Of a stretch of 64,000 nucleotides of DNA, positions 17,077 to 27,075 are shown piece by piece. The position numbers and the translations under genes were made by a program. Every line of letters starts with the position of its first letter. The stretch's first letter is position 1. This DNA comes from Melioribacteraceae bacterium (GTDB lineage Bacteria; Bacteroidota; Ignavibacteria; Ignavibacteriales; Melioribacteraceae): contig JAIOZI010000004.1 in the NCBI GenBank assembly GCA_021740785.1, positions 41,309 to 105,308 on the forward strand, written 5' to 3'. Under the pieces are notes generated by a model that made no database searches, had not been told where the DNA came from, and saw nothing but the letters and a program-made list of their open reading frames with translations.

Positions 17077-17228
17077 CTCATATTTCTCGATGGAAAACCT
17101 GGGTTAATGAATTTTCAACTGCGCTTAATAAAATCAAGTAAATGCAGCCTCACATCAAATTAAATTCGTCCGGATTTCTTATATTAATCAATCAGATTAA
17201 TTTTCCAAAAGCAGGAAGCGGAGGTAAA

Positions 17229-18404
17229 ATGAAAGCAGTTATATCACAGGAAGATTTGAACACCTGGGCGGATTATTTATTAAACTATTCACTCAACGGC
17301 ATTAATAGTAATGATGTTATTATGATAAAGGGTGAACATATCTGCTGGCCGTTAATTTCAGTTCTGCAGGATAAAATATTTAAAGTCGGGGCAATTGCAG
17401 ATATCAATCTTATCGCACCGGACAACGACCGGGGAAAAGTTTGGGGCGCTTCGATCGCAAAATTCGGAAGTGAGGAACAAATTAAACTGGTTCCGGAATG
17501 GCATGTAAAGCGATATGAAGCAATGACGAAGTACATCGAAATATTGGGTGTTGAGGATCCGGATCTATTTAGCGGAGTTGATGAAAAGCTTGCTCAAGCA
17601 GTTATGCGTGCCGATGAACCGGTTAAAAATATTCGACTTGCAAAACCGTGGGTGCTTACGTTGTTCCCCACCAAAGGATTCGCCGATCTCGAAGGAATGA
17701 GCCTTGAAGATTACACGCGTGTAATTGTAAGCGCATCAACTGTTGACCCGCAATTACTCGAAGAAGTTGAAGAAGAAATTTATAAAGTGATGCACAACAG
17801 CAGTACAATTAAAATCGAAACCGAACATCCAAAAACCGGGAAACTATTAACGTTGCAAATGAATATTGCCGGCAGACATATTGTAAAATGTACGGGCAAG
17901 AGAAATTTCCCGGATGGCGAAGTGTTTACCAGTCCCGATGCCAACACACCCGAAGGCGAAATATTTGTTGATCTCCCGGTATTCCAAGGCGGCACAACGA
18001 TACAAGGGATCTATTTAAAATTTGAAGGCGGAAAAATAACAGATTATTCAGCCGAGAAAGGAAATGAAACGTTAGCAAAAATAATTGAAACTGATGATGG
18101 TTCTCACCGTCTCGGTGAAGTTGCGCTGGGAATGAACAACGGGATAGAAAAAGTATTGAAACATCCTTTGTTTGTTGAAAAAGTAGGCGGCACCTTCCAC
18201 ATTGCAATCGGCGCAAGTTACCCGGAATGTTTCAGTGAGGATAATGATCAAAACAAAGAATATCTTGAAAAAGGAATAATGAATAAATCAGCCCAGCATG
18301 TAGATATAGTTACCGATTTCCGTCCCGGCGGAACAGGGCGAGCCGTTTACCTTGATGATACAAAATTAGAAATCGAAAATAACATTTGGGTAGTTCCAAA
18401 ATAA
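17229..18404 (+). CDS. M29-family metallo-aminopeptidase (AmpS/PepS type)
   Basis: The start at ATG 17229 has a strong GGAGGT site; the frame is open upstream to 17142 without one. The 391-residue protein matches M29 aminopeptidases: the ligand-bearing NFPDGEVFTSP block, EVALGMNNGI, HIAIGASYPE and HVDIVTD, which provide the two-metal (Co/Zn) site. No signal peptide, so cytosolic; it removes N-terminal residues from peptides. Arginine deiminase begins 20 bp after its stop, suggesting co-expression in peptide/arginine catabolism. Confidence 0.85.
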   Translation: MKAVISQEDLNTWADYLLNYSLNGINSNDVIMIKGEHICWPLISVLQDKIFKVGAIADINLIAPDNDRGKVWGASIAKFGSEEQIKLVPEWHVKRYEAMTKYIEILGVEDPDLFSGVDEKLAQAVMRADEPVKNIRLAKPWVLTLFPTKGFADLEGMSLEDYTRVIVSASTVDPQLLEEVEEEIYKVMHNSSTIKIETEHPKTGKLLTLQMNIAGRHIVKCTGKRNFPDGEVFTSPDANTPEGEIFVDLPVFQGGTTIQGIYLKFEGGKITDYSAEKGNETLAKIIETDDGSHRLGEVALGMNNGIEKVLKHPLFVEKVGGTFHIAIGASYPECFSEDNDQNKEYLEKGIMNKSAQHVDIVTDFRPGGTGRAVYLDDTKLEIENNIWVVPK

Positions 18405-18424
18405 TTTGGGAAATTGAAACTAAT

Positions 18425-19675
18425 ATGCAAATTAAAGTTGACTCAGAAATCGGGAAAATCAACGGTGTAATTATTCATACACCAGGCAACGAAGTACAGA
18501 ACATGACGCCCAGTAACGCAGAACGTGCTCTGTACAGTGACATTTTAAATCTTGCGGTAGCTTCAAAAGAATATAAGCAGTTCAAAGGAGTATTAAAGAA
18601 ATTCACCGAAGTATTTGAAGTGACAAGTTTATTGCTGGATATTCTCAAAATTCCCGAAGCAAAGAATTCAATACTCGATGATATCTGCATCAACGAAAAT
18701 GCTACAACAGTAAAAGATAAACTTATATCGCTTCGTCCAAAAGATCTTGCCCGCCAGTTAATTGAAGGCGTTCCGCTGAAGGTAGATAACCTTACGAAAT
18801 ATTTAAGTTATGAAAGATACACGCTTCAGCCGCTGCATAATATGTTTTTTACACGTGATCCGTCGATGGCAATAGGTGGAAATATATTGATCGCAAAAAT
18901 GAAGAGTGTTGTCAGGGAACGCGAAGCAATTATTATGCAGGCTATTTTCAACCATCATCCCAACTTTAAAACAAAAACAATAAGTCCGATCAACGATAGG
19001 AATTTCAATGTCCCGGTTTCAATAGAGGGCGGTGATGTTCTCATTGCGCGTGATGATATATTGCTGATCGGTACAGGCGCACGGACATCTACACAGGGAA
19101 TCGATTGGATAATCGAATGCATAAAACAGCACAACGAGAAAAAGCATATAATTGTACAGGTGCTTCCGCTTAAACCGGAATCATTTATTCATCTTGATAT
19201 GGTATTCACTTTATTAGGTAAAGATAAATGCCTGATATATGAACCTGTTGTTTATAATCAGCATGACTTTGAAACGGTACATATCTATATCGAAAACGGC
19301 GATGTTGAATTTATCCGTGAAGAAAAAAACATAATGTCAGCTCTCAGAAAATTGGGAATGGATTTAGAACCGATTTCTTGCGGCGGCGGTAAAGATGAAT
19401 GGATACAAGAACGGGAGCAGTGGCACAGCGGAACAAACTTTTTTGCAATTGCGCCCGATAAACTTTTGGGCTACGACCGTAATGCATACACATTAGAAGA
19501 AATGAATTCATACGGTTATGAAATACTGAAAGCAAAAGATGTGGTTGAAGGGAAAATCAATATTGATGATTACAAACAATGCTTAATAACTATCGATGGC
19601 TCGGAACTTCCCCGCGGAGGCGGCGGATGTAGATGTATGACGATGCCGGTTAACCGTGAAAAGATAGATTGGTGA
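18425..19675 (+). CDS. arcA: Arginine deiminase
   Basis: A 416-residue cytosolic enzyme converting arginine to citrulline and ammonia. The guanidino-group hydrolase motifs are complete: HTPGNE at the N-terminus, FTRDPS (catalytic Asp), SIEGGDVL, HLDMVFT (catalytic His) and GGGGCRCMTMP with the nucleophile Cys404. I start at ATG 18425; a GTG-like extension to 18386 would overlap the upstream gene. No arcB or arcC follows, so the rest of the ADI pathway is elsewhere or absent. A terminator follows. Confidence 0.92.
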   Translation: MQIKVDSEIGKINGVIIHTPGNEVQNMTPSNAERALYSDILNLAVASKEYKQFKGVLKKFTEVFEVTSLLLDILKIPEAKNSILDDICINENATTVKDKLISLRPKDLARQLIEGVPLKVDNLTKYLSYERYTLQPLHNMFFTRDPSMAIGGNILIAKMKSVVREREAIIMQAIFNHHPNFKTKTISPINDRNFNVPVSIEGGDVLIARDDILLIGTGARTSTQGIDWIIECIKQHNEKKHIIVQVLPLKPESFIHLDMVFTLLGKDKCLIYEPVVYNQHDFETVHIYIENGDVEFIREEKNIMSALRKLGMDLEPISCGGGKDEWIQEREQWHSGTNFFAIAPDKLLGYDRNAYTLEEMNSYGYEILKAKDVVEGKINIDDYKQCLITIDGSELPRGGGGCRCMTMPVNREKIDW

Positions 19676-19696
19676 TTGACTGAAATTATAATATAG

Positions 19697-19727
19697 ACCG
19701 GACTGTGTTTCCGCAGTCCGGTTTATT
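19697..19727 (+). terminator. Rho-independent terminator after arcA
   Basis: Perfect 9-bp arms ACCGGACTG and CAGTCCGGT surround an 8-nt loop, followed by TTATTTAA. It sits 21 bp after the arcA stop, at the junction with convergent minus-strand genes. Confidence 0.8.
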
Positions 19728-19745
19728 TAAATAACCTACCTAAAA

Positions 19746-19946
19746 TTATTTTGAATCCGGAACTTTGGTTTTGCAGGTGCTCATACCGAACGGCAGATAA
19801 ACAGGGCACCAATTAATTGTTGCTGTAATTATGGGAATAGCGCCGATAATTCCCCACCAGCTTTCATAATAAAAACCGGCTGCAATAATTAAGACACCTA
19901 ATATATATCGAATAATTTTATCCGCACTTCCAATATTTTTTATCAT
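19746..19946 (-). CDS. DUF2892-family small membrane protein
   Basis: A 66-residue protein starting MIKNIGSADKIIRYILGVL, the standard DUF2892 (YgaP C-terminal-like) N-terminus, with two membrane helices (~14-28 and ~31-44) and a Cys-containing tail (WCPVYLPFGMSTC). The family occurs alone or fused to rhodanese domains; the exact role is unknown, though sulfur/redox links are often proposed. An AGGAGAT site precedes the start. Confidence 0.85.
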   Translation of the reverse strand: MIKNIGSADKIIRYILGVLIIAAGFYYESWWGIIGAIPIITATINWCPVYLPFGMSTCKTKVPDSK

Positions 19947-20002
19947 ATCTCCTCCGAGATTTAGTTGTTCACAGGTTTGATGATAAATATTACAGAAGGA
20001 TT

Positions 20003-20491
20003 CTAAAATCTATCATCCACATCATCGAGAGGCAGATCATCGTCTTTGAAAAAATCATCATCATCGAACTTGAATCCATCTTCCAAATCATCTTCATCAT
20101 CGACATCATCATTTCGGAAATATGATCTTTCCTCGTCATCAATATAATTTGATCCCGAATCAATTTCCTCAAGAATTCTATTTAATACTTCTTCACGAAT
20201 TTCGAGTTTAACCTTAGAGTCCGAGTTATCCGCTTCGGCATCATAATTTTCCATTGCAGCTTCGGTTTGTTCCCACAATACTCGTAATTCTTTATCGCTA
20301 AGTTTAGATAGATTTTCATCAATTTTTGATTCAACAGATCCGAGGAGGTCTTCATTCCATTCACCTTCCTCATTCACCTGGTTATTAAGGCTTTGCCACA
20401 AGGTAGCTTTTTTGTCTTCGGGATCAGGACTTTTTTTCAATTGTCCGATAACATCCTTTGTAATTTTTTTTAATGTTGCAGCCACTTTCAT
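20003..20491 (-). CDS. Hypothetical acidic cytosolic protein (162 aa)
   Basis: Starts at ATG 20491 after AAGAGAG; a TTG 21 bp earlier is less likely. The N-terminal part (KVAATLKKITKDVIGQLKKS) is basic and helical. The last ~45 residues are extremely acidic (about two-thirds Asp/Glu, e.g. DDVDDEDDLEDG), with no membrane segment. No family is recognised; the tail could bind basic proteins or cations. It is a monocistronic or second gene after the DPP IV-like peptidase. Confidence 0.6.
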   Translation of the reverse strand: MKVAATLKKITKDVIGQLKKSPDPEDKKATLWQSLNNQVNEEGEWNEDLLGSVESKIDENLSKLSDKELRVLWEQTEAAMENYDAEADNSDSKVKLEIREEVLNRILEEIDSGSNYIDDEERSYFRNDDVDDEDDLEDGFKFDDDDFFKDDDLPLDDVDDRF

Positions 20492-20569
20492 TCTCTCTTT
20501 TTTGTTAAACAATCCAATAATTGAGCGAGAAAATATATATTAAAAGTTTTTTAAAAGTATATTAATTTT

Positions 20570-22774
20570 TCACAAATTTCTTTTCCAAAAATCCACCATA
20601 GTTTTCATCAAATGGGTGAATGCCGGCATATCCGAAATTCCATGTTTCCGCATCGGGTAAATCATCATCTCGAACAGTTTACCGGCTTTGAATAATTCAT
20701 CGGCAAACGCCCATGCATTCTGGATATGCACATTATCATCGTATGTACCGTGAACTAGCAAAAGTCTGCCGTGTAAATTTTTAGCACTCTTTACAAAAGA
20801 TGTAATTTCATAACCTTTGGGATTAATATCAGGAGTTTTCATTGCGAACTCCGCCCATTTCGTATCGTAATAATGCCAGTCGCTAACGGCTGCAACTGCA
20901 ATTCCGGCTTTAAATTCCGTCGAGTTTGTCATGGCATTAAGAGTAAAACTCCCGCCGCCGCTCCATCCCCAGATTCCAACCCTGTTTTCATCAATCCATT
21001 TTTGATTCTTAAACCAACGAACCGCATCAACCAGATCCTTTAATTCCTTCGGACCGGACATTACCATCGAAACCGTATTTTCTAATTTTTTACTTATCCC
21101 GGTTGCGCTGCGGTTATCGATCAAAGCAACAAGGTATCCTTCATTTAGCAGTACGTTGTTGAAATAAGTCCAGAAAGTCCAACTATCCTGCACCTGCGGA
21201 GCCGAGGGACCGCCGTAAATAAAAACAACAAGCGGATAAGCTTTATCTTCATCAAAGTCAGCCGGCTTGTAGAGCATGGCAGGAAGATCAAAACCATCTT
21301 CGGCTTCAATTGTAAAAATTTCCGGCAAAGCAATTTTATTTTCTTCAACCAAATCAACTCTCGATTCTGCAAATGTTTCCAGAAGCTCTCCGTTTTCATT
21401 AAAAAGTTTCAATGAGTTTGGCTGACTTGCGCTATTAAATTTATCAACAAAAAAATCTCCAACAGGCGAACAGGCAACTGCATGTGTCCCTTCTCCTTGG
21501 GTAAGTTTCACCAAACTGCTTCCGTCAAAATTAATTTTATAGAGATGTTTTTCAAGGTGAGATTCTTTTTGTGAAGTAAAGTAAATAATTTCGCTTTCCT
21601 CATTTACGGCTGTAATACCGCCGCGAAGCCAGGCTACTCCCGAAGCGGATGATTTTACAGCCCACTCTCCGTCTGTGATTTGATTAATCAGGTTTCCCTC
21701 ATAATCATAAAGATAAAGATGCGCATAACCGTTTCGCTCCGATCCCCAAATGAATCTATCCGAGTTTTTCAAAAAGTACAGGTCGTCATTTATATTTACC
21801 CAGGCAGTATCTGTTTCCTTTAAAATATGTTTTACCTTCCCGGTTGACTTATCGGCGAAGTATAGATCAAGTTGGGTCTGCATTCTATTCATTGTTTGAA
21901 TGCTTACATGCTTATTATCCGGCAGCCAATTCACACGGCAGACATATTCATAATCATTTATATCAATCCATGTTATGTTTTGATCTATCAATGATGCGAC
22001 TCCGACTTTCACAATTGGGTTAACTCCGCCGGCTTTAGGATACCGTTGTGTAATTACTTCGGGTATTTGCTGACGGTAATCAACATAATGCATAATACTT
22101 ACCGGAGAATCGTCAGTCTGAAGAAAAGCAATTGATTCACCGTCACCCGACCACCAATAACCCGTATCATTTCTACCGAATATTTCTTCCCAGTAAACCC
22201 AAGAAAGAGTTCCATTGAGTAATGTTTCGGAACCGTCTTTTGTTAACCGGATTTCACTGTATTCATCAATATCATATGCGTAAAGATCATTATCACGGAT
22301 GAATGCGAGCTTTGAATTGTCGGGCGAGAGATTCACGGATTTTTCTTCTGCTTCTGTTTCCGTTACCCTTATACATTCATTGTAGTCCGAGCTCAATAAA
22401 AAGATATCTCCATTAATCAAATAGAGCGCCCATTTACCGTCCGACGATATTTGATCCGGCCACCGGAGTGAAAACATTTTATCTTCTCCGAGATAACTAT
22501 TGATACTTTCCAATGCTTGATCCTTATCAAACATCGGTTTGGTTTCATTTGTCCGGGGATTATAAATTTCAATCTCTCTTTCGGATGCAGGCTTCCTGTA
22601 ATTTAGAATTACCAAATTACCATCACTAAGCCATTGATAAGAAGCAGTAGTTGAAATCTGTGAAGATGCGCCGCTGAAAATCCAGTCTAGGGTAATATCA
22701 TTTTGTGCGGTTAAAAAATTTGCAATAACAAAAAGAAGTACAAAGGAGGACTTTAGGATTGATTTTATAAGCAT
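20570..22774 (-). CDS. Exported S9 prolyl oligopeptidase, dipeptidyl-peptidase IV type
   Basis: A 734-residue secreted serine peptidase. Signal peptide at residues 1-23 (ending FLTAQ). An eight-bladed propeller (PF00930) spans ~100-450 with the substrate-anchoring double Glu in WVYWEEIFGRND. The catalytic domain (PF00326) has GWSGGG (Ser605), GTYDDNVH (Asp680) and RKHGISD (His711). It removes X-Pro or X-Ala dipeptides from peptide N-termini in the periplasm or outside. Length and motif order are complete. Confidence 0.93.
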   Translation of the reverse strand: MLIKSILKSSFVLLFVIANFLTAQNDITLDWIFSGASSQISTTASYQWLSDGNLVILNYRKPASEREIEIYNPRTNETKPMFDKDQALESINSYLGEDKMFSLRWPDQISSDGKWALYLINGDIFLLSSDYNECIRVTETEAEEKSVNLSPDNSKLAFIRDNDLYAYDIDEYSEIRLTKDGSETLLNGTLSWVYWEEIFGRNDTGYWWSGDGESIAFLQTDDSPVSIMHYVDYRQQIPEVITQRYPKAGGVNPIVKVGVASLIDQNITWIDINDYEYVCRVNWLPDNKHVSIQTMNRMQTQLDLYFADKSTGKVKHILKETDTAWVNINDDLYFLKNSDRFIWGSERNGYAHLYLYDYEGNLINQITDGEWAVKSSASGVAWLRGGITAVNEESEIIYFTSQKESHLEKHLYKINFDGSSLVKLTQGEGTHAVACSPVGDFFVDKFNSASQPNSLKLFNENGELLETFAESRVDLVEENKIALPEIFTIEAEDGFDLPAMLYKPADFDEDKAYPLVVFIYGGPSAPQVQDSWTFWTYFNNVLLNEGYLVALIDNRSATGISKKLENTVSMVMSGPKELKDLVDAVRWFKNQKWIDENRVGIWGWSGGGSFTLNAMTNSTEFKAGIAVAAVSDWHYYDTKWAEFAMKTPDINPKGYEITSFVKSAKNLHGRLLLVHGTYDDNVHIQNAWAFADELFKAGKLFEMMIYPMRKHGISDMPAFTHLMKTMVDFWKRNL

Positions 22775-22910
22775 GGTCGCCTCAATATTATAATGGTTGG
22801 GAATTACACCGGAAAAAATATTGCCGGTTGACTAAAATTTGAATCGGAAAATCAAGATTTCCTGGTTCTGATATATTTACCTGCTCAAAGAACGGATCAA
22901 TCAAAATTTA

Positions 22911-23678
22911 TTAATCGAAATAGGGTCGTTTGAAATTCTTGGCTTCGGGAAATTCATCATTCAGCATATTTCGCACTCGAGTAATAACAAGTAGTATATC
23001 GATGAAATTATCTTCCTCTTCTTCAATTTCGGAAAGTAAATATTCCCACGCTTTAATCGACCGGTTGCAGCCAATTAATGCAAGCTTTGCCGCCGTATTC
23101 ACCTGCTCGAATGTAAATTCTTCATCATCATCAATTAAACTGTCTTCTTGTGTAAAATATGCACGGGCAATTTTCACCTTAATGAAATATAAATACCACT
23201 GAATATTTTCGAGCGCATCCTTTAACTTGTCGGCAGTTTCATCCGGGTTAGAGTCATCAATTCCCATCTCATAATTTTTAATTAATTCTTTTCCCCTTCT
23301 TTGAAGCGATCCGTAATTATTTTTCAGCCACTCACCCGCAACATGAATGTACTTCATCGCTTCACGGGATAAAGGTTTGTTTTCTATTTCTTCTTCAAAA
23401 TTATTATCATCCGAATCATCATCCTCAGCAGTTATTTCATCAATATCTATTCCCTCTTCTTTTGCGATTTTTTTTATCAATTCCGAAGCCAGAGTTAATG
23501 CATCTTTTACCGCTGCCAGCGGATCATCATCAGCTTTATTAATCATCTCTTCAGACATTGTGTAATTCAGGCATCTATCGGTAAACGGACACCTTTCACA
23601 CCAGCGGTCGCAGTAATTATAAACGCCGGGAAGATTATTCGGATCCGATGCTTGATTTAGTAGATCGTCGATATCCAT
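22911..23678 (-). CDS. Hypothetical protein with N-terminal four-Cys motif (255 aa)
   Basis: Residues 23-36 form CDRWCERCPFTDRC (C-x3-C-x2-C-x5-C), a probable zinc or iron-sulfur site. The rest is acidic and largely helical (~40-250), with segments such as EWLKNNYGSLQRRGKEL and GCNRSIKAWEYLL. No signal peptide. It starts 2 bp after the cupin gene stop, so the two are almost certainly co-translated. Similar cysteine-headed hypothetical proteins occur in Ignavibacteria and Bacteroidota, but I assign no function. Confidence 0.6.
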   Translation of the reverse strand: MDIDDLLNQASDPNNLPGVYNYCDRWCERCPFTDRCLNYTMSEEMINKADDDPLAAVKDALTLASELIKKIAKEEGIDIDEITAEDDDSDDNNFEEEIENKPLSREAMKYIHVAGEWLKNNYGSLQRRGKELIKNYEMGIDDSNPDETADKLKDALENIQWYLYFIKVKIARAYFTQEDSLIDDDEEFTFEQVNTAAKLALIGCNRSIKAWEYLLSEIEEEEDNFIDILLVITRVRNMLNDEFPEAKNFKRPYFD

Positions 23679-23680
23679 CT

Positions 23681-24031
23681 TTATTCAAACTCCTTCGGCA
23701 CTGCACAGATCATAACAAAATCTTTATCCGGAGATGCATTCCTGTATTGATGTTTTTCATTTGGATTAACCAAAGCAAAATCCCCTTTTTTAACTTGCGT
23801 CTGCTCACCTTTTTCGTTTATTATAAATCCATCACCATCAATAATATAATTAACATGTTCGTAATTGTGCTGATGATACGGAGTGAAACCGCCAGGCTCA
23901 ACTGTAAATACCCTGAAAGAATAAAATGGCGTGCCGTCTATACTTGATATCGGCATTTGCTTAAATGCTTTTTCAGCGCCTTCCATTTCAACTTTCTTTT
24001 TATCTATTTGAGATAGATTTTTAACAATCAT
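23681..24031 (-). CDS. Cupin-domain protein
   Basis: A 116-residue single-domain cupin. The metal-binding motif 1 reads TPYHQHNYEHVNYIIDGDG and motif 2 is FALVNPNEKHQYRN; both His sets are present. Such proteins bind Fe, Mn or Ni and act as isomerases, dioxygenases or sensors; the substrate cannot be told. It is the promoter-proximal gene of a two-gene unit with the four-Cys protein. Confidence 0.8.
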   Translation of the reverse strand: MIVKNLSQIDKKKVEMEGAEKAFKQMPISSIDGTPFYSFRVFTVEPGGFTPYHQHNYEHVNYIIDGDGFIINEKGEQTQVKKGDFALVNPNEKHQYRNASPDKDFVMICAVPKEFE

Positions 24032-24260
24032 TTCATAAACCCTTTCATAATTTTTGTTAATCCGAATATTACATTAAATTTTTATTCCAACAAATGTTAC
24101 AATTCCTTAATGATATTAAGCGATGGTAATTGTATTTGGTTTTAAAATGAATAAGAGCAGGATTAAAAATATGATTTATAATATGATTAATATGTAATTC
24201 GATACTAAAATATAAATTCATTTTAACAGATGAAATAACAATTAGCGCTAAAGTCGTTTT

Positions 24261-24296
24261 AAAATAAAAAAAACCCGGAATTCCACTCCCGGGTTT
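24261..24296 (-). terminator. Rho-independent terminator of the 24.3-27.0 kb gene
   Basis: Read on the minus strand, AAACCCGG and CCGGGTTT (8 bp, 10-nt loop) are followed by an eight-T run and ATTTTA. It lies 25 bp beyond the stop of the T9SS cargo gene. The remainder of the 289-bp gap shows no gene. Confidence 0.85.
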
Positions 24297-24320
24297 CATT
24301 CAACAAAGCCCTCTCTTAGA

Positions 24321-27047
24321 TCATTTGAGGAAAATCATTTTACGGCTCTCGACGTAATCGCCGGCTTTTATTCTGTAGATGTATGTCCCGGAAGCCAAAT
24401 TTGATGCATTGAAATTTATTGAATGGTCTCCGGCATTTTTGAAATCACTGATTAAAGTTGCTGCTTCTCTTCCAAGCGCATCAAATACCTTCAGTTCAAC
24501 TTGAGAAGATTTCGGCAGATGAAAATCGATCTTAGTTGACGGATTGAAAGGATTGGGATAATTTTGTGAAAGAGAGAAACTTCTTGATATACCTTCATCC
24601 TCGATCCCTGTTGCGATTGTTGATTTATATATTCCAGAACCGTGAGTTGCAGCCACAATTAATCCATCTAAGTTTCTTGTTTCCAAACTGCGAACTACAA
24701 CGTTTCCTATTGTTTCGGCTCCTTCAATTGACCAATCAGTTAATACTCCGTTTAATTGTGTTGTAGAATAGAGTCCCGTACTGGTTCCGACGAAATAGAT
24801 TGTCTCGCCGTTTAGATTCAGTGCATCAACAGTTCTTACCGATGGTCCCCGTCCGCTGCCGTCAGGGAATTCTTCCAGGTTGCCGCCCGAGTTAGTCCAG
24901 CTCGCTCCGCCGTTATCGGAATAATAAATACTATTGATTCCATAATTACTGAAAGTTACAATTACATTATCCGCATCGTTGGGATCCACCCAGATATCAC
25001 TGATATAACCGTTAGGCATATCCAACCCGGTAACATCCGAATAGACCGGTTCTTCGTCCAAAGTGTTCTCCAATTTATAAACACCACCTTCATCACTTCC
25101 AAAATAAACAATGTTTGCTGGATTTTTTGATACTGCTAATTCTGTAATAAAATCGGTAGTATCTGAATAAGGGAGATAGGTATAGTTAATTTCCGAAGCG
25201 GAAACGAAATCAAATTTAACTACTCCGTACCTGGTTGCAAAGTAAAGCCGGTGATCATCGTTCGGATCGATAGCAAACGCATTGACAAACAAACACTGGT
25301 TCTGATCACTTCCGAAAAATTGTACGTAACTGCTTCCATTATCTAAAAGGACATAACTGCGTCCGTGCTGAAATGAAAAATACAACGGATAATCGTCACT
25401 ACCGATTTCGGAATAACTACCGTCACCGGGTATCGGGAGCATTTCCCACAAAGCTTCATTATTCATCTGGCTGGAAGTCCAAACACCTCTATCTTGAAGA
25501 CCGCCTGTAATAGTTTCACTACCGGAAGTATATTCATCAATGGCAATATCATAGAATTGAGAAGTTACATAATGATCATCCAAAGGCTGCCAGTTAATTT
25601 CACTTGCGAGTGTATTCGACGTAAAATAGACGCCTCCGTCATTTCCCACGTACATACCGTCCGGATATTCATTTGAAAACAATATCACGTGCTGATCAAC
25701 CCAGTGATTAGTGTAAAGCGGAAGCGGATCGTTATCTCCGTAACCGCCGATGTGATAAACATTTTCCGGGGATTGAAATCCATCTTCGGATCTGAACAGA
25801 GAAGTTCCGCCGATAAAAACATAATTTTCGTCATCCGGTTTAACACCTATAACTAAATCGTAGGAACCTTGTGAACTGAATTGCATAAATTGGTTGGTTT
25901 CATCATGCGGAATTCCTTCCGATCTATTCGACCATGTGCCGCCCTCTTCATCATGCTGATATCTCCAAAGGGTATGACCGCTGTAACCGGCGCCGGGTGT
26001 TTCTGCAAGAAAATATACAACGTTTTCATCTGCTTCATAAATATCCAGTACAATTCTATTTGTTGAAGCAGGCAAATCTCCGGGTGTAATATCTTCCCAA
26101 TTTATTCCATCCTCTGATCTATACATTCCTGAAGTTGATGCATTGTAATCATTGCTCAATGAAAATTTGGAAAAAGTTGCATAAACGACACCTGTCGATG
26201 TAATATCCAAATCCGTATAAAAGGCAGAAGATTCGCCAAATCCCCCTAATGTCATTTCCCACGATTCACCGCCGTCTGAAGAGCGGGAAATACTTCCAAG
26301 AGATGCAACATACACTTCATCTTCAACGGTGTTAGAAGGATCTGTTTTTATTCTAAAAGTCATTTGAAATTGATTGCTTAACTGGGTATCATCGTTGGAT
26401 GTTGTCGAAGTTAAAAGCGCCCAGTTCTCTCCGTTGTCTGTCGATTTATAAACTCCATTTCCCCAATAGTACGCTCCGGTAGCTCTGGCTGAGTTACCGC
26501 GAGCTGATTCACCGGAAGAATAATACCAGATATTTGTTTTACCCGGTCTCGTATCTTGGGCAATCGACGTAACAGAATGTCTGATTGATTTATCCGTTAC
26601 CAGGTACCAGCTTAAACCTGCATCAACAGATTTGAAAACTCCCCCGGAAACACCTGCTGCCAGCAGTACGTTTTCTTCTGTGATATCATAAGCCAGTGCG
26701 CGGGTTCTGCCGGATATATTTCTCGGTCCGATGGATTCCCATTCATAAGACTTTGCCGCCGAGGATTTTGAAAGCGGATAATTTTTACGTGCTGGAATAT
26801 CTTTTACGAATTGCATTTCTTGTTCGAAAATGCCATCTGGAATTTTACCGGTTGAGGGATCTTTCAACATATTAAATTCGTGTTCTGCCCTTGAGCCCGG
26901 ATTCTCATACTTTTCATTTGCATCCGGTGATACCGATTGACTACTTAATTGTTTCTCAGGATTTGAAAGCGAAAAATAGAAAACCGTTATACTTATCATT
27001 ATGGCTATTGAAAAGTAGAAACTATAAAATTTCTTGTTTTTATTCAT
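24321..27047 (-). CDS. Large secreted beta-propeller (Vps10/BNR) protein with T9SS sorting domain
   Basis: A 908-residue exported protein. The N-terminus has a signal-anchor-like hydrophobic stretch (residues ~9-27). A long array of Asp-box repeats follows (SVDAGLSWY, STDNGENWA, SSDGGESWE, SDNGGASWT and others), as in sortilin/Vps10 and xyloglucanase-type propellers. The C-terminal T9SS type A domain begins SQNYPNPFNPSTKIDF and ends SRKMIFLK. No catalytic pair typical of GH74 can be confirmed, so a binding or adhesion role is as likely. Its own terminator follows. Confidence 0.85.
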   Translation of the reverse strand: MNKNKKFYSFYFSIAIMISITVFYFSLSNPEKQLSSQSVSPDANEKYENPGSRAEHEFNMLKDPSTGKIPDGIFEQEMQFVKDIPARKNYPLSKSSAAKSYEWESIGPRNISGRTRALAYDITEENVLLAAGVSGGVFKSVDAGLSWYLVTDKSIRHSVTSIAQDTRPGKTNIWYYSSGESARGNSARATGAYYWGNGVYKSTDNGENWALLTSTTSNDDTQLSNQFQMTFRIKTDPSNTVEDEVYVASLGSISRSSDGGESWEMTLGGFGESSAFYTDLDITSTGVVYATFSKFSLSNDYNASTSGMYRSEDGINWEDITPGDLPASTNRIVLDIYEADENVVYFLAETPGAGYSGHTLWRYQHDEEGGTWSNRSEGIPHDETNQFMQFSSQGSYDLVIGVKPDDENYVFIGGTSLFRSEDGFQSPENVYHIGGYGDNDPLPLYTNHWVDQHVILFSNEYPDGMYVGNDGGVYFTSNTLASEINWQPLDDHYVTSQFYDIAIDEYTSGSETITGGLQDRGVWTSSQMNNEALWEMLPIPGDGSYSEIGSDDYPLYFSFQHGRSYVLLDNGSSYVQFFGSDQNQCLFVNAFAIDPNDDHRLYFATRYGVVKFDFVSASEINYTYLPYSDTTDFITELAVSKNPANIVYFGSDEGGVYKLENTLDEEPVYSDVTGLDMPNGYISDIWVDPNDADNVIVTFSNYGINSIYYSDNGGASWTNSGGNLEEFPDGSGRGPSVRTVDALNLNGETIYFVGTSTGLYSTTQLNGVLTDWSIEGAETIGNVVVRSLETRNLDGLIVAATHGSGIYKSTIATGIEDEGISRSFSLSQNYPNPFNPSTKIDFHLPKSSQVELKVFDALGREAATLISDFKNAGDHSINFNASNLASGTYIYRIKAGDYVESRKMIFLK

Positions 27048-27075
27048 TATATCCTCTCTGAATATTTACTTAATA

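Noticed and set aside
4777..17228. Integron integrase or transposase gene
   Set aside because: No tyrosine-recombinase (R-H-R-Y) or DDE-type sequence was found on either strand of the array; the integrase claim is therefore not made.
24069..24299. 76-codon minus-strand frame after the T9SS cargo gene
   Set aside because: Its start lies within the terminator hairpin and T-run, and its product has no protein-like pattern.
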